From the NCBI GenBank assembly GCA_027858775.1, contig JAQICA010000193.1:1-48811 (forward strand): a stretch of 48,811 bases of DNA, read 5' to 3'. Of this stretch, positions 8,243-19,330 are shown one piece after another (position 1 is the first letter of the stretch; every line of letters begins with the position of its first letter). The position numbers and the translations under genes were made by a program. This stretch comes from Salinivirgaceae bacterium (GTDB taxonomy: Bacteria > Bacteroidota > Bacteroidia > Bacteroidales > Salinivirgaceae). A model generated the notes under the pieces. It saw only the letters and a program-made list of their open reading frames with translations. It had not been told where the DNA came from and did not search any database.

Positions 8243-9196
8243 ATGCGTGTAGTTTTTATTTCATTTTTCATTTTCATCTCTTCATTTAGTTTTGCTGTCA
8301 GCAACGAAGAGGGTCATATTAGTCAACAAGAAGAGTTAGACGTTAAGGAAATTATTTTTAGCCATATCGTTAACGATTATAGTTGGCACATTTTTACAAC
8401 GCCAGGTGGTAAGCACGTTACAATTCCGCTTCCGGTAATTTTGTATAGTGAAAATAGTGGTTTTCACGTATTCATGTCCAGTAAATTCAATCATGGGCAT
8501 GCCACCTATAAAAACTTTAAAATAGCAGAAGAAGGCTTTAATGCAGGCCGTATTGTTGAAGTAAATGCAAACGGAGATGTTGTAGAAGGAACATTAATTG
8601 ATTTGTCTATTACGAAAGTGGTTGTTGGGCTTTTTGTTGGAGTTATTGTGCTTCTGTTAATTTTTCTTAGTGCAGCCAAAGTTGCCAGCAGAAATCCAAA
8701 AAGCGCCCCAAAAGGAATACTATCATTTGTAGAACCATTAATCCTTTTTGTTCGCGACGATATTGCCAAGGCAGTTATTGGTAAACACTATAACCGGTTC
8801 ATGCCATATTTATTAACTATCTTCTTTTTTATATTAATATCCAATGTCTTCGGTCTAATCCCGTTTCCTCCATTTGGGGCAAATGTTACCGGAAACATCT
8901 CAGTAACGGCCACATTGGCATTGTTCACATTTATTGTAACTACAGTAAATGGCAATAAGGGCTACTGGAAGCATATTTTTAATGCTCCCGGAGTACCTTG
9001 GTGGCTTAAATTGCCGGTTCCATTAATGCCCATTGTTGAATTGATTGGAGTATTCACGAAACCCATTATATTAGCTATTCGTTTGTTTGCAAACATGTCT
9101 GCAGGCCACATTGTAGTTTTAGCATTTATTCAAGCATTTGTTTTTACTCTTTTATCAGCTATTTATTTTGGAATGGCGGTAGAAGAACACCATTAA
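8243..9196 (+). CDS. atpB: F1Fo ATP synthase subunit a
   Basis: Integral membrane stator subunit that forms the two proton half-channels against the c-ring. At 317 residues it is longer than the E. coli protein because of an N-terminal signal-like segment (about 1-20) and an extracytoplasmic stretch of about 100 residues before the first core helix (about 124-146). The essential arginine is R280 in LAIRLFANMSAGH, the family's hallmark. The C-terminus (ending EEHH) is complete. First gene of the atpBEFHAG run; atpE follows after 22 bases. No atpI precedes it. Confidence 0.95.
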   Translation: MRVVFISFFIFISSFSFAVSNEEGHISQQEELDVKEIIFSHIVNDYSWHIFTTPGGKHVTIPLPVILYSENSGFHVFMSSKFNHGHATYKNFKIAEEGFNAGRIVEVNANGDVVEGTLIDLSITKVVVGLFVGVIVLLLIFLSAAKVASRNPKSAPKGILSFVEPLILFVRDDIAKAVIGKHYNRFMPYLLTIFFFILISNVFGLIPFPPFGANVTGNISVTATLALFTFIVTTVNGNKGYWKHIFNAPGVPWWLKLPVPLMPIVELIGVFTKPIILAIRLFANMSAGHIVVLAFIQAFVFTLLSAIYFGMAVEEHH

Positions 9197-9218
9197 TAAA
9201 TCATTAAATATTAGTATT

Positions 9219-9464
9219 ATGGTATCATTAACAGTATTACTTGCAGCAGGATTAGCACAGTTTGGTGCAGCTTTAGGCGCTGCTATCGCAGTTATCGGCG
9301 CTGCCTTCGGTATTGGAACAATTGGTGGAAAAGCTATGGAAGCTATTGCGCGCCAGCCCGAAGCAGCCAACGATATTCGATCAAATATGATTGTTGCTGC
9401 CGCACTTATCGAAGGTGTTGCCTTCTTTGCGATTGCTGTAAGTTTCCTTATTCTATTCGTATAA
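9219..9464 (+). CDS. atpE: F1Fo ATP synthase subunit c
   Basis: An 81-residue two-helix proteolipid that forms the rotor ring. The ion-carrying carboxylate is E65 in ALIEGVAFF, and the polar loop is ARQPEA (about 44-49). Aligned by eye to the Na+-type Ilyobacter c subunit, the sodium ligands are not kept: Gln32 is Ile here, and Ser66 after the glutamate is Gly. Proton coupling is therefore expected. A large hairpin follows before atpF, which may raise expression of c relative to the distal genes. Confidence 0.95.
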   Translation: MVSLTVLLAAGLAQFGAALGAAIAVIGAAFGIGTIGGKAMEAIARQPEAANDIRSNMIVAAALIEGVAFFAIAVSFLILFV

Positions 9465-9478
9465 GGAAAAAAATTTAC

Positions 9479-9514
9479 AGGCTCCGAATGGCGGTTGGCC
9501 ATTCGGGCCTTTTA
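9479..9514 (+). terminator. hairpin between atpE and atpF (attenuator or mRNA stabiliser)
   Basis: A 13-bp stem with one bulged T (9479-9492 with 9498-9510), loop 9493-9497, followed by TTTTA. The short T-tract suggests partial termination or protection of the upstream 3' end rather than a full stop, since five subunit genes lie downstream. Confidence 0.7.
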
Positions 9515-9541
9515 TTCGACAAACTCCAAAATAGTTGAACT

Positions 9542-10036
9542 ATGGAAATTATAATGCCGGAATTAGGGGTCTTTTTTTGGACCGCGGTAGCCTTTCTTAT
9601 CGTATGGTTTATCTTACGTAAATTCGCGTGGAAGCCTATCTTAAATATGCTTCACGAACGCGACCAGTCCATCGAAGATGCACTGAATGCTGCTGAAAAT
9701 GCAAAAATCGAAATGAAACAATTCGAAGAGAAAAATCAGCAGTTGCTTAAAGAAGCCAAGCTGGAGCGCGAAAAACTCCTTAAAGAAGCAGAAGAAACGC
9801 AGAAGCGCATCATGAACGAAGCACGTGAAAGTGCAAAAGCAGAAACGAATAAAATGATCGAACAGGCTCATAAAACTATTGAGGCCGACCGAGAAGCTGC
9901 ATTTGCAGAAATGAAAAATGAAATTGTAGACTATTCCATCCAAATTGCCGAGAAAATATTGCGCCAGAAACTCGATAATAAAGAGGAGCAAAATAAAATT
10001 GCGGAGCAATACATGAGTAGCATAAAAGTGAACTAA
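9542..10036 (+). CDS. atpF: F1Fo ATP synthase subunit b
   Basis: Peripheral stalk subunit. One N-terminal membrane helix (about residues 8-27, LGVFFWTAVAFLIVWFIL) is followed by a long charged coiled coil (about 35-140, rich in Glu/Lys/Ala), the usual b architecture. The 164-residue length is normal. Starts at 9542 or at the in-frame ATG at 9554 are both possible; the first is given. It lies 77 bases after atpE, the gap holding the hairpin, and 36 bases before atpH. Confidence 0.94.
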   Translation: MEIIMPELGVFFWTAVAFLIVWFILRKFAWKPILNMLHERDQSIEDALNAAENAKIEMKQFEEKNQQLLKEAKLEREKLLKEAEETQKRIMNEARESAKAETNKMIEQAHKTIEADREAAFAEMKNEIVDYSIQIAEKILRQKLDNKEEQNKIAEQYMSSIKVN

Positions 10037-10072
10037 TCACAAACCATTCTCAGGGAATTTAAAAAGGGTTAT

Positions 10073-10609
10073 ATGAACGATAGTATTATAGCACGTCGGT
10101 ACGCAAAAGCTTTCTTTGAAGTTGGAAATGAAAGTAACCAGCTCGATATTTTTGCAGCTGATTTGAAAGGCGTTTACGACATTTACAGAAGCGATAAAAA
10201 CTTACGGTTTTTACTCGATAATCCGGTTATTATTCAATCTAAAAAACGCAAAATTCTTGAAAATGTGTTTCAGAACCGGGTGCATAAAACCGTATTGCAT
10301 TTTCTTATAGTTCTTGTCGATAAAGGGAGAGAAGAATACTTCCCCTTTGTATATAATGCCTTTAAGATTTTATATCAAAAACATGCAAAAATTCAGCAAG
10401 TAGCTATCACTACAGCTCAGCCGTTTGATGATTCAACAATTCAAAAAATTTCTGATTTGTTGGAAGAGCAAACAGGGCTGAAAAGTGAAACCCATACAAT
10501 AATCGATCAAGATCTGATTGGCGGCTTTTTATTAAGAGTTGGAAATAGTCAGTTCGATGCATCGGTTCAAGGTCAGTTAGCACTGATAAAAAAAGAATTA
10601 TCAAGTTAA
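10073..10609 (+). CDS. atpH: F1Fo ATP synthase subunit delta
   Basis: Stator cap protein joining the b dimer to the top of F1. It is 178 residues long and matches the OSCP/delta family: an N-terminal helical domain beginning IIARRYAKAFFEVG, and a C-terminal segment with TAQPFD and the signature-like DLIGGFLLRVGNSQFDASV near residues 147-165. It sits in the canonical place between atpF and atpA, 21 bases before atpA. Confidence 0.94.
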   Translation: MNDSIIARRYAKAFFEVGNESNQLDIFAADLKGVYDIYRSDKNLRFLLDNPVIIQSKKRKILENVFQNRVHKTVLHFLIVLVDKGREEYFPFVYNAFKILYQKHAKIQQVAITTAQPFDDSTIQKISDLLEEQTGLKSETHTIIDQDLIGGFLLRVGNSQFDASVQGQLALIKKELSS

Positions 10610-10630
10610 AAAAATTAAAATTGCAATAAA

Positions 10631-12211
10631 ATGGCTGAAATTAAACCTGCCGAAATTTCGGAAATCCTGAAAAAAGAGATCGCTGGTATAAGCGGAAATG
10701 TTGGTTTCGAAGATGTGGGTACAGTACTCACTATTGGCGATGGAATTGCCCGTGTTTACGGTTTGGAAAACGTAAAATCTAACGAACTTGTTGAGTTTTC
10801 TAACGGAACCATTGGTATTGTGCTGAACCTGGAAGAAGATAATGTTGGTGTTGTACTGATGGGGCCTACAGGTAATATTGTAGAGGGTGATACGGTAAAA
10901 CGTACCGGGAAAATTACTTCCATAAAAGTTGGAGAGCAGTTGCTTGGTCGCGTAGTTAATACGCTCGGTGAGCCCATTGATGGAAAAGGCGAAATTGGTG
11001 GTCAAACAATCGAAATGCCATTGGAGCGTAAAGCCCCGGGTGTTATTTTCAGACAACCTGTGAAAGAACCATTACAGACTGGAATCATTGCCATCGATTC
11101 AATGATACCTATCGGACGTGGGCAGCGCGAGCTTATTATTGGCGACCGCCAAACCGGTAAAACAGCCATTGCAATTGATACTATCATTAATCAAAAAGAA
11201 TTTTTCGATAAAGACGAACCTGTTTATTGTATTTATGTTGCCATTGGGCAAAAGGGCTCTACGGTAGCTAATGTTGCTGCAACGCTGGAAAAATACGGTG
11301 CAATGGCTTATACTACAATTGTAGCCGCAAATGCAGCGGATCCTGCTGCATTGCAATTCTATGCTCCCATGGCAGGTGCTGCAATTGGCGAGTACTTCCG
11401 CGATACAGGACGTCATGCATTGGTAATTTTTGATGATCTTTCTAAGCAAGCAGTTTCTTATCGGGAAGTTTCGCTATTACTTCGTCGTCCTCCCGGGCGT
11501 GAAGCATACCCGGGCGATGTATTCTATTTGCACTCAAGATTGCTTGAGCGTGCTGCAAAAATTATTGAGTCAGACGAGGTGGCAAAAAACATGAATGATT
11601 TGCCCGACAGCTTGAAAGGAAAAGTAAAAGGAGGTGGTAGCCTTACAGCACTCCCAATAATTGAAACACAGGCTGGTGACGTATCGGCATACATTCCAAC
11701 AAATGTGATTTCGATTACCGATGGGCAAATTTTCCTCGAGTCAGACCTTTTCTTGTCAGGTGTGCGCCCTGCAATTAACGTAGGTATCTCAGTTTCTCGT
11801 GTAGGTGGTAATGCACAAATTAAGTCGATGAAAAAAGTTGCCGGTACGCTGAAAATTGATTTGGCACAGTATCGCGAATTGGAGGCTTTCTCGAAATTTG
11901 GTTCCGACCTCGATGCTGCTACCCAAGCCGTGCTCGATAAAGGTAAACGCAACGTCGAACTATTAATTCAGTCTGAGCATAATGCTTATAGAGTTGAGCA
12001 TCAGGTGGCACTCGTATACGCCGGAAGTACCGGGCTACTAAATAAAGTTCCCATCGAAAAAGTAAAAGACTTTATTAAAGACTTTCTCAGCGAGCTGGAT
12101 ATGGAGCATAAAGAGACCCTTGAGAATATTCGAAAAGGTCAAATTGATGATGATATTAAATCGGTATTAACGAAAGTTTCAAAATCTGTAGCTGATAAGT
12201 ACGTGGAATAA
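10631..12211 (+). CDS. atpA: F1Fo ATP synthase subunit alpha
   Basis: Non-catalytic nucleotide-binding subunit of the F1 hexamer. In 526 residues it has an N-terminal beta-barrel (about 1-100), the P-loop GDRQTGKT at 171-178, the alpha signature [14 protein letters not shown] (about 380-395) and a C-terminal helical domain. All expected regions are present without gaps. Followed after 18 bases by atpG. Confidence 0.97.
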   Translation: MAEIKPAEISEILKKEIAGISGNVGFEDVGTVLTIGDGIARVYGLENVKSNELVEFSNGTIGIVLNLEEDNVGVVLMGPTGNIVEGDTVKRTGKITSIKVGEQLLGRVVNTLGEPIDGKGEIGGQTIEMPLERKAPGVIFRQPVKEPLQTGIIAIDSMIPIGRGQRELIIGDRQTGKTAIAIDTIINQKEFFDKDEPVYCIYVAIGQKGSTVANVAATLEKYGAMAYTTIVAANAADPAALQFYAPMAGAAIGEYFRDTGRHALVIFDDLSKQAVSYREVSLLLRRPPGREAYPGDVFYLHSRLLERAAKIIESDEVAKNMNDLPDSLKGKVKGGGSLTALPIIETQAGDVSAYIPTNVISITDGQIFLESDLFLSGVRPAINVGISVSRVGGNAQIKSMKKVAGTLKIDLAQYRELEAFSKFGSDLDAATQAVLDKGKRNVELLIQSEHNAYRVEHQVALVYAGSTGLLNKVPIEKVKDFIKDFLSELDMEHKETLENIRKGQIDDDIKSVLTKVSKSVADKYVE

Positions 12212-12229
12212 TAGAAAAAGGCAAAAATT

Positions 12230-13105
12230 ATGGCCAATTTAAAAGAAATACGCACACGAATAGCCTCTGTTAAGAATACCAGGCAAGTAACATCTGCCAT
12301 GAAAATGGTGTCTGCTGCCAAGTTGCGCAAAGCACAGGATGCTATTCTTCAACTGCGACCCTATACCGATCAGTTACATAAACTGGCCGGTCAAATAGCC
12401 GGAGCTATTGAAAGTGATGTGCAAAGTCCGCTTACCGAGGTTCGGACGCCAGAACGTGTACTGCTTGTTTTGTATACATCCAATAAGGGCTTATGTGGAG
12501 CATTCAACTATCAAATTGCCAAGAAAGCCATTACCTATGCACATGAGAAGTTTCCTCACTTGGTGCAGACCGGCAAACTGGAGTTTTTGACTATTGGTAA
12601 AAAAGGAAGCGAGCTGGTACGCCGCGAAGGATTTAAAATTTGGCGTAACTATGATGAGTTGCTTGATGAAAAGACCTTCCTGGCTAGTAGTACTGTTGCA
12701 AAGTCCCTTATTGAAGCCTTTGAGCAAAAAAAATTCGATCAGATTAACTTGTTTTATAACGGCTTTAAAAATGCTGCTGTACAAAGGATGGCCAACGATC
12801 AGTTTTTACCTGTTGCTTTTGAGAAAAAAGAAGAAGAGTCGGCCGGGGATTATATTTTTGAGCCAGGCGCTGAAGAAATTATAACGGATTTGCTGCCTAA
12901 TATTTTGCAAATTTCTTTTCATGGGGCACTACTCGATTCGTTAGCTTCGGAACATGGAGCACGTATGACTGCAATGCACAAAGCAACTGATAATGCAACT
13001 GATCTGGTTAAAGAACTTACGCTTAACTACAATAAAGCCCGACAAGCTGCTATTACAAACGAAATTACAGAAATTGTAAGCGGTGCTAATGCTCTCGGAA
13101 AGTAA
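12230..13105 (+). CDS. atpG: F1Fo ATP synthase subunit gamma
   Basis: Central rotor shaft of 291 residues. The N-terminal helix (LKEIRTRIASVKNTRQVTSA) and the C-terminal helix (AMHKATDNATDLVKELTL, then NEITEIVSGANAL) form the coiled coil; the middle is the Rossmann-like domain (SNKGLCGAFN near residue 84). It is the last gene of the first atp block and is followed by a terminator-like hairpin, so atpD and atpC probably do not depend only on the atpB promoter. Confidence 0.96.
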   Translation: MANLKEIRTRIASVKNTRQVTSAMKMVSAAKLRKAQDAILQLRPYTDQLHKLAGQIAGAIESDVQSPLTEVRTPERVLLVLYTSNKGLCGAFNYQIAKKAITYAHEKFPHLVQTGKLEFLTIGKKGSELVRREGFKIWRNYDELLDEKTFLASSTVAKSLIEAFEQKKFDQINLFYNGFKNAAVQRMANDQFLPVAFEKKEEESAGDYIFEPGAEEIITDLLPNILQISFHGALLDSLASEHGARMTAMHKATDNATDLVKELTLNYNKARQAAITNEITEIVSGANALGK

Positions 13106-13118
13106 AATATTTTATAAG

Positions 13119-13154
13119 AATAACGGCATGCTACACAAGTGTGCCGTTATTTTA
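13119..13154 (+). terminator. terminator after atpG
   Basis: A 10-bp perfect stem (AATAACGGCA at 13119-13128 with TGCCGTTATT at 13142-13151), a 13-base loop, then TTTTA. It probably ends much of the atpBEFHAG transcript. Confidence 0.75.
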
Positions 13155-13195
13155 TGCTACAAGAATTTTAACTACAACAAGGAAATTGTAAGCCA

Positions 13196-15598
13196 ATGTG
13201 GGTAAGTATTGCTAGAATTATTTTAAGAAATAGAATCGCTTTTCTGATTGCAATAACCTTGTTGTCAGGTTTTATGATTTGGACTGGAAAAGATGTACGT
13301 ATGTCCTATAAGTACGCACAAATGCTTCCCTCCAATGATTCTGCAAACATCGATAATGAATATTTTAAAGAAATATTTGGCGAGGGAGCCAATATATTCG
13401 TTATTGGTGTTAAGGATACAACGTTTTTTAATGTTGACAAATTTAATAATTGGCAGCATTTAACTCGTGATATTAAAAAAATAGAAGGCGTAGAAAAGGT
13501 GCTTTCTGCTGGAAATGCAACCAGACTTATCGCTAATCATCGCGATAAAAAGTTTGAGAGTTTTACCGTGTTTCCCGATACGGTAAAAACGCAACATGAA
13601 TTAGATAGCCTTGCAGAGGTGTTTAAATCACTCCCCTTTTATAAAAACCTGCTCTACAATCCCGAAAGTGAAACCTATTTGTTGGCTGTAACGCTTACAA
13701 AGGAGGTGCTAAATACAGAAAAACGGCTCGATATTGTTGACGAAATTCATTCGCAAGCCGACGAATTTGGCCAGAAGCATCACCTTAAACTTGAGTATTC
13801 GGGCTTACCATTTGTTCGAACCGAAATATCGAAAAAGATTAAACGCGAATTGGGAATGTTTATGCTATTAGCATTTCTTGTTACGGCGCTTATTTTATAT
13901 CTATTTTTCCGCTCATTTAAGGTTGTGTTCTTTTCGCTTTTAGTTGTGGCTATTGGAGCTGTATGGTCGTTTGGATTACTTGCCCTTTTCAACTTTGAAA
14001 TTACCATTCTTACTGGAATGATTCCCCCACTGCTCATTGTAATTGGTGTTCCCAATAGTATCTTTTTATTAAATAAGTATCATGCCGAATATAAAAAGCA
14101 CGGAAATAAGATTAAAGCTCTTCAACGGGTAATTCATAAAGTTGGAAATGCCATTTTTCTTACCAACCTCACTACTGCCTCGGGTTTTGCCACATTTATA
14201 TTAACGTCGAGCGATATTTTAGTAGAATTTGGTATACTAGCGTCGATTAATATTATTGGAGTGTTTTTACTTGCGATTACTCTCATTCCTATTATTTTCA
14301 GTTTTTTACCTCCTCCTCGGCGCAAGCACGTGAAACATCTCGATAACCGTTTTGTACATCGATTTGTCGATACGTTGGTTCTTATTACTGGAAAACATCG
14401 GTCTAAAGTTTATATAGCAACCGGACTTGCCTTGGTTTTTATTGTATTCGGCGTTTCCCGAATGCACACAACAGGGTACATGATCGATGATATTCCCCAC
14501 GACGACCCTATTTTCCAGCATGTTGAGTTTTTTCAAGAGGAGTTTGGCGGTATTATTCCGTTCGAGATAATGATCGATACCCGTGAAAAAAACGGAGTAC
14601 TTGATTTGGAAAATTTACGTCGAATCGACACGCTTCAAGATCGCTTGCACAACTATCCTGAATTTAGCAAATCGATGTCGGTCGCTGATGCTGCCAAGTT
14701 TTTACGGCAAGCATATTATATGGGCAGTGAAAGCAGATATAAGCTCCCTGTAGAGCGTGAACGTGTACGCATAGCAAAATATCTACAAGGCGATGGGCAA
14801 AGCGATAGCATGATTAATATGTTCATCGATACAGCCTACCAAATTACACGTATTACAATGAATGTTAAAGACGTGGGTACAGAAAAAATGGAGAAACTCA
14901 AGCATAATATACGTAATGAAGTTGATAGCGTGTTTTCTCCCAGTACGTACGATGTCATTATCACCGGGGCAAGTGTGATTTATTCAAAAGGAACGCGCTA
15001 CTTGATTCGGAATCTTTTCATTTCTTTAGCCATTGCCATCATCATAATCGCCATCTTTATGTCGTTTATGTTTTATGCATGGAAGATGGTTGTTATATCG
15101 CTCATCCCAAACTTAATCCCTCTATTAATGACAGCCGCAATAATGGGTTTTTTAGGTATACCGATAAAAGTTTCAACTATACTGGTATTTAGCATTGCGT
15201 TTGGAATTTCAGTTGACGATACAATTCACTTTTTAGCTAAGTACCGACAGGAACTTTCCTTGTATAACTGGAATATTTCCAAGGCCGTAAAGGCTGCTAT
15301 TCGCGAAACTGGTGTTAGCATGATGTATACAAGTGTTATTTTATTTTTTGGGTTCTCAATTTTTTCAGCTTCCGAATTTGGAGGAACTCAGGCGTTGGGA
15401 ATATTGGTTTCTATAACGCTTTTATTTGCAATGATTGCTAATCTTGTACTACTTCCCAGTCTATTATTAACCCTCGAAAGGATGATTACTACTAGAGCAT
15501 TTAGAGAACCTCTTATTCACATATTCGATGAAGAAGAGGATGTCGATTTGGCCGAATTAAAGGTTAAAGGGAAGGATACTGATGAAAATACCGAATAA
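13196..15598 (+). CDS. MMPL/RND-superfamily membrane exporter
   Basis: An 800-residue inner-membrane protein with the duplicated RND topology. TM1 (about 10-28) is followed by an exported loop (about 40-215), a group of five helices (about 220-375), TM7 (about 403-422), a second exported loop (about 430-600) and five more helices (about 605-770). The second-half motif GISVDDTIHFLAKYRQE is the usual MMPL/SSD signature; in the first half the equivalent is IGVPNSIFLLNKYHAE, with no acidic pair. Such proteins export lipids, hopanoids or other hydrophobic compounds. The substrate is unknown; the neighbouring epimerase and prenyl synthase hint at envelope lipid or glycan. It lies between the two parts of the ATP synthase locus. 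Confidence 0.85.
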   Translation: MWVSIARIILRNRIAFLIAITLLSGFMIWTGKDVRMSYKYAQMLPSNDSANIDNEYFKEIFGEGANIFVIGVKDTTFFNVDKFNNWQHLTRDIKKIEGVEKVLSAGNATRLIANHRDKKFESFTVFPDTVKTQHELDSLAEVFKSLPFYKNLLYNPESETYLLAVTLTKEVLNTEKRLDIVDEIHSQADEFGQKHHLKLEYSGLPFVRTEISKKIKRELGMFMLLAFLVTALILYLFFRSFKVVFFSLLVVAIGAVWSFGLLALFNFEITILTGMIPPLLIVIGVPNSIFLLNKYHAEYKKHGNKIKALQRVIHKVGNAIFLTNLTTASGFATFILTSSDILVEFGILASINIIGVFLLAITLIPIIFSFLPPPRRKHVKHLDNRFVHRFVDTLVLITGKHRSKVYIATGLALVFIVFGVSRMHTTGYMIDDIPHDDPIFQHVEFFQEEFGGIIPFEIMIDTREKNGVLDLENLRRIDTLQDRLHNYPEFSKSMSVADAAKFLRQAYYMGSESRYKLPVERERVRIAKYLQGDGQSDSMINMFIDTAYQITRITMNVKDVGTEKMEKLKHNIRNEVDSVFSPSTYDVIITGASVIYSKGTRYLIRNLFISLAIAIIIIAIFMSFMFYAWKMVVISLIPNLIPLLMTAAIMGFLGIPIKVSTILVFSIAFGISVDDTIHFLAKYRQELSLYNWNISKAVKAAIRETGVSMMYTSVILFFGFSIFSASEFGGTQALGILVSITLLFAMIANLVLLPSLLLTLERMITTRAFREPLIHIFDEEEDVDLAELKVKGKDTDENTE

Positions 15599-15656
15599 TT
15601 GCTGTTGGTTTTCATAGGCGAATTGTTTACATTCGAAGATCAAAAGCTTATTATTT

Positions 15657-15694
15657 TGCATATGCATCCGAGTTGCATTTTTATTTGTACAAAT
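15657..15694. promoter_or_regulatory. two palindromes upstream of the epimerase gene
   Basis: TGCATATGCA (15657-15666) and ATTTGTACAAAT (15683-15694) are perfect palindromes 16 bases apart, located 25-62 bases before the ATG at 15719. They could be operator sites; no exact promoter box was found next to them. Confidence 0.3.
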
Positions 15695-15718
15695 GGATAT
15701 GGGATAAAAAAATATTAG

Positions 15719-16663
15719 ATGAAAAAAATTTTAGTAACAGGAGGTGCCGGTTTTGTTGGAAGTGCATTGGCAGAGCGACTTATAAGCGATAGCAATAACT
15801 TTGTTGTCATTGTCGATGATCTTAGTACCGGCGAACTCGGTAAATTGCCCAAGGCTACCAATAACTACAAATTTATTAAGTGCGATGTGAACGAATATCG
15901 CGACATTTCGGAAATCATGCTGGGTTTTCAGTTCGATTATGTTTTTCATTACGCCGCCGTCGTGGGTGTTAAGCGTACGCAAGAGTATCCTGTGAAAGTA
16001 CTTCGCGATATTGAAGGAATAAAAAACATTTTGGGATTGAGCAAAAATACCGGCGTAAAGCGCGTTTTCTTTTCTTCGTCATCAGAAATTTACGGAGAGC
16101 CAGTTGAAATCCCTCAAAACGTCTATACTACACCACTAAATTCACGATTGCCATATGCAATTGTCAAAAATGTAGGGGAGGCTTTTCTCCGAAGTTATTG
16201 TAAAGAGTACGGTTTAAGCTACACCATTTTTCGCTTCTTTAACACTTATGGACCCAAACAATCCATCGACTTTGTTATTAGTAAGTTCTTAGTGAGTGCC
16301 TTAAAAAATGAAGATATCACCATTTATGGCGATGGAAAACAAACCAGAACCTTTTGCTATATCGACGATAATGTAGATACGACCATAAAGGCACTTTACG
16401 AAGACAAGGTAGCAAATGATGTTATAAATATTGGCGGAAGCCGGGAAATTACCGTAAATGAGCTTGCCAAAATAGTAATTGAACTTACTGGAAGTAAATC
16501 GAAATTGAAATATTTACCCCCATTAGAAGAGGGCGATATGAAAAGACGTAGACCTGATAATACCGAAATGAAAAGTATTTTGGGTCGCGACTTAATTTCT
16601 TTGAAAGAAGGACTTGCAAAAATTATTGATACCGGATTATACGAATACAACCATAATCGATGA
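15719..16663 (+). CDS. NAD-dependent sugar epimerase/dehydratase
   Basis: An extended short-chain dehydrogenase of the nucleotide-sugar type, 314 residues. The Rossmann motif GGAGFVG is at 8-14, the active-site serine region SSSSEIYGEP at about 119-128, and the catalytic YxxxK is Y146 to K150. ARFFNTYGP-like RFFNTYGPKQ and DDNVDTTIKAL follow, as in UDP-glucose 4-epimerase and UDP-glucuronate decarboxylase relatives. The exact substrate cannot be read from sequence. Its TGA overlaps the ATG of the prenyl synthase by 4 bases (ATGA), implying translational coupling. Confidence 0.86.
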   Translation: MKKILVTGGAGFVGSALAERLISDSNNFVVIVDDLSTGELGKLPKATNNYKFIKCDVNEYRDISEIMLGFQFDYVFHYAAVVGVKRTQEYPVKVLRDIEGIKNILGLSKNTGVKRVFFSSSSEIYGEPVEIPQNVYTTPLNSRLPYAIVKNVGEAFLRSYCKEYGLSYTIFRFFNTYGPKQSIDFVISKFLVSALKNEDITIYGDGKQTRTFCYIDDNVDTTIKALYEDKVANDVINIGGSREITVNELAKIVIELTGSKSKLKYLPPLEEGDMKRRRPDNTEMKSILGRDLISLKEGLAKIIDTGLYEYNHNR

Positions 16664-17634
16664 ATACATTTGAAAATCTTCAGTTAGGATTTAATAAAGA
16701 GCTTAATGCATACCATGTTGGCTCTCATCCGAAGAATTTGTACGGTCCAGTACATTATACGTTGAGCATGGGAGGAAAGCGCCTGCGCCCGGTATTACTG
16801 CTCATGGCTGCTGAAGCATTTGGAGGTAATACGGAACACGCCATGCCTGCTGCTTTGGCAATAGAGATATTTCATAATTCAACACTTGTTCATGACGACA
16901 TCATGGACAAAGCCGATTTGCGTCGGAATCAACCCACTGTTCATCGTGAATGGAATACAAACATTGCCATTTTAAGTGGTGACCTGATGATTTTAAAATC
17001 GTATGAGGCACTTAACAAACTCGATACCCCGCACTTGTCATCCGTATTGTCCGTTTTTAATCGAATTACCGCACAAGTGTGCGAAGGCCAACAGTTGGAT
17101 CTCGACTTCGAAAACAACAATGAGGTAAATATTTCGGACTACATGGATATGATTAGGCTGAAAACATCAGTATTACTAGCCGGAGCACTCGAAATTGGTG
17201 CTATTATCGGAGGAGCAAGTAAAGAAGACGCGAAGAAAATTTACTGTTTCGGAGAGCATCTCGGACTTGCTTTTCAGCTCCAAGATGATTTTTTAGATGC
17301 TTTCGGAAATAAAAACACCTTCGGGAAGAAAATTGGCGGAGATATTGTAGCCAATAAAAAAACCTATTTGCTTTTAAAAGCGCTGGAACTGACACAGGGT
17401 CCTTATCGCGATCAGCTTACATCGTTAATGAATAATAAAAGCATTGACGAGAACGAGAAAATAGCTCAAGTGTTACAAATTTATAAAGGACTTAAAATTA
17501 AGGAGTTAGCTGAAGATGCAATGTTAAAGCATTACGATAAAGCATTTGCATCACTCAAGGACGTTCAGCTCGATGAAATACGAAAACATGCTTTATATCA
17601 AGTATCTGAAAAATTAATTCATAGGGAAAGTTAG
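16660..17634 (+). CDS. polyprenyl diphosphate synthase (isoprenyl chain elongation)
   Basis: An all-trans E-type prenyltransferase that condenses IPP onto allylic diphosphates. In 324 residues the first Asp-rich motif is DDIMD at 79-83 (plain DDxxD, without the two-residue insert of bacterial FPP synthases) and the second is DDFLD at 209-213. GGKRLRP at 38-44 binds diphosphate. The residues four and five before the first motif are small (T75, S74), with no bulky floor residue there, which leans towards products of C20 or longer; this is inference. The start is set by the 4-base overlap with the epimerase. Possible roles are menaquinone side chains, carotenoids or another prenyl lipid. Confidence 0.88.
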   Translation: MNTFENLQLGFNKELNAYHVGSHPKNLYGPVHYTLSMGGKRLRPVLLLMAAEAFGGNTEHAMPAALAIEIFHNSTLVHDDIMDKADLRRNQPTVHREWNTNIAILSGDLMILKSYEALNKLDTPHLSSVLSVFNRITAQVCEGQQLDLDFENNNEVNISDYMDMIRLKTSVLLAGALEIGAIIGGASKEDAKKIYCFGEHLGLAFQLQDDFLDAFGNKNTFGKKIGGDIVANKKTYLLLKALELTQGPYRDQLTSLMNNKSIDENEKIAQVLQIYKGLKIKELAEDAMLKHYDKAFASLKDVQLDEIRKHALYQVSEKLIHRES

Positions 17635-17669
17635 ATTATAAATTAATTTTTATCTTTAAATTTTAATAG

Positions 17670-19208
<1,539 letters not shown>

Positions 19209-19330
19209 GTTGGATGCGGATTCACTTGTACTTGGCTTTAGGAGTAATTTATGCTAAAGTTTTGTCTCGTCTTAGTGCTGTCTTTATGAGCAATCCGGTA
19301 TCCGGGATAGTTGAAAAAAAATAAATAACT

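Noticed and set aside
9155-9502. 115-codon open frame antisense to atpB/atpE
   Set aside because: It is a shadow of the conserved atp genes in another frame and has no independent support.
19209-19330. Possible small gene or frameshifted part of epsilon in the atpD-atpC gap
   Set aside because: No coherent frame or start was found; epsilon begins normally at 19331.
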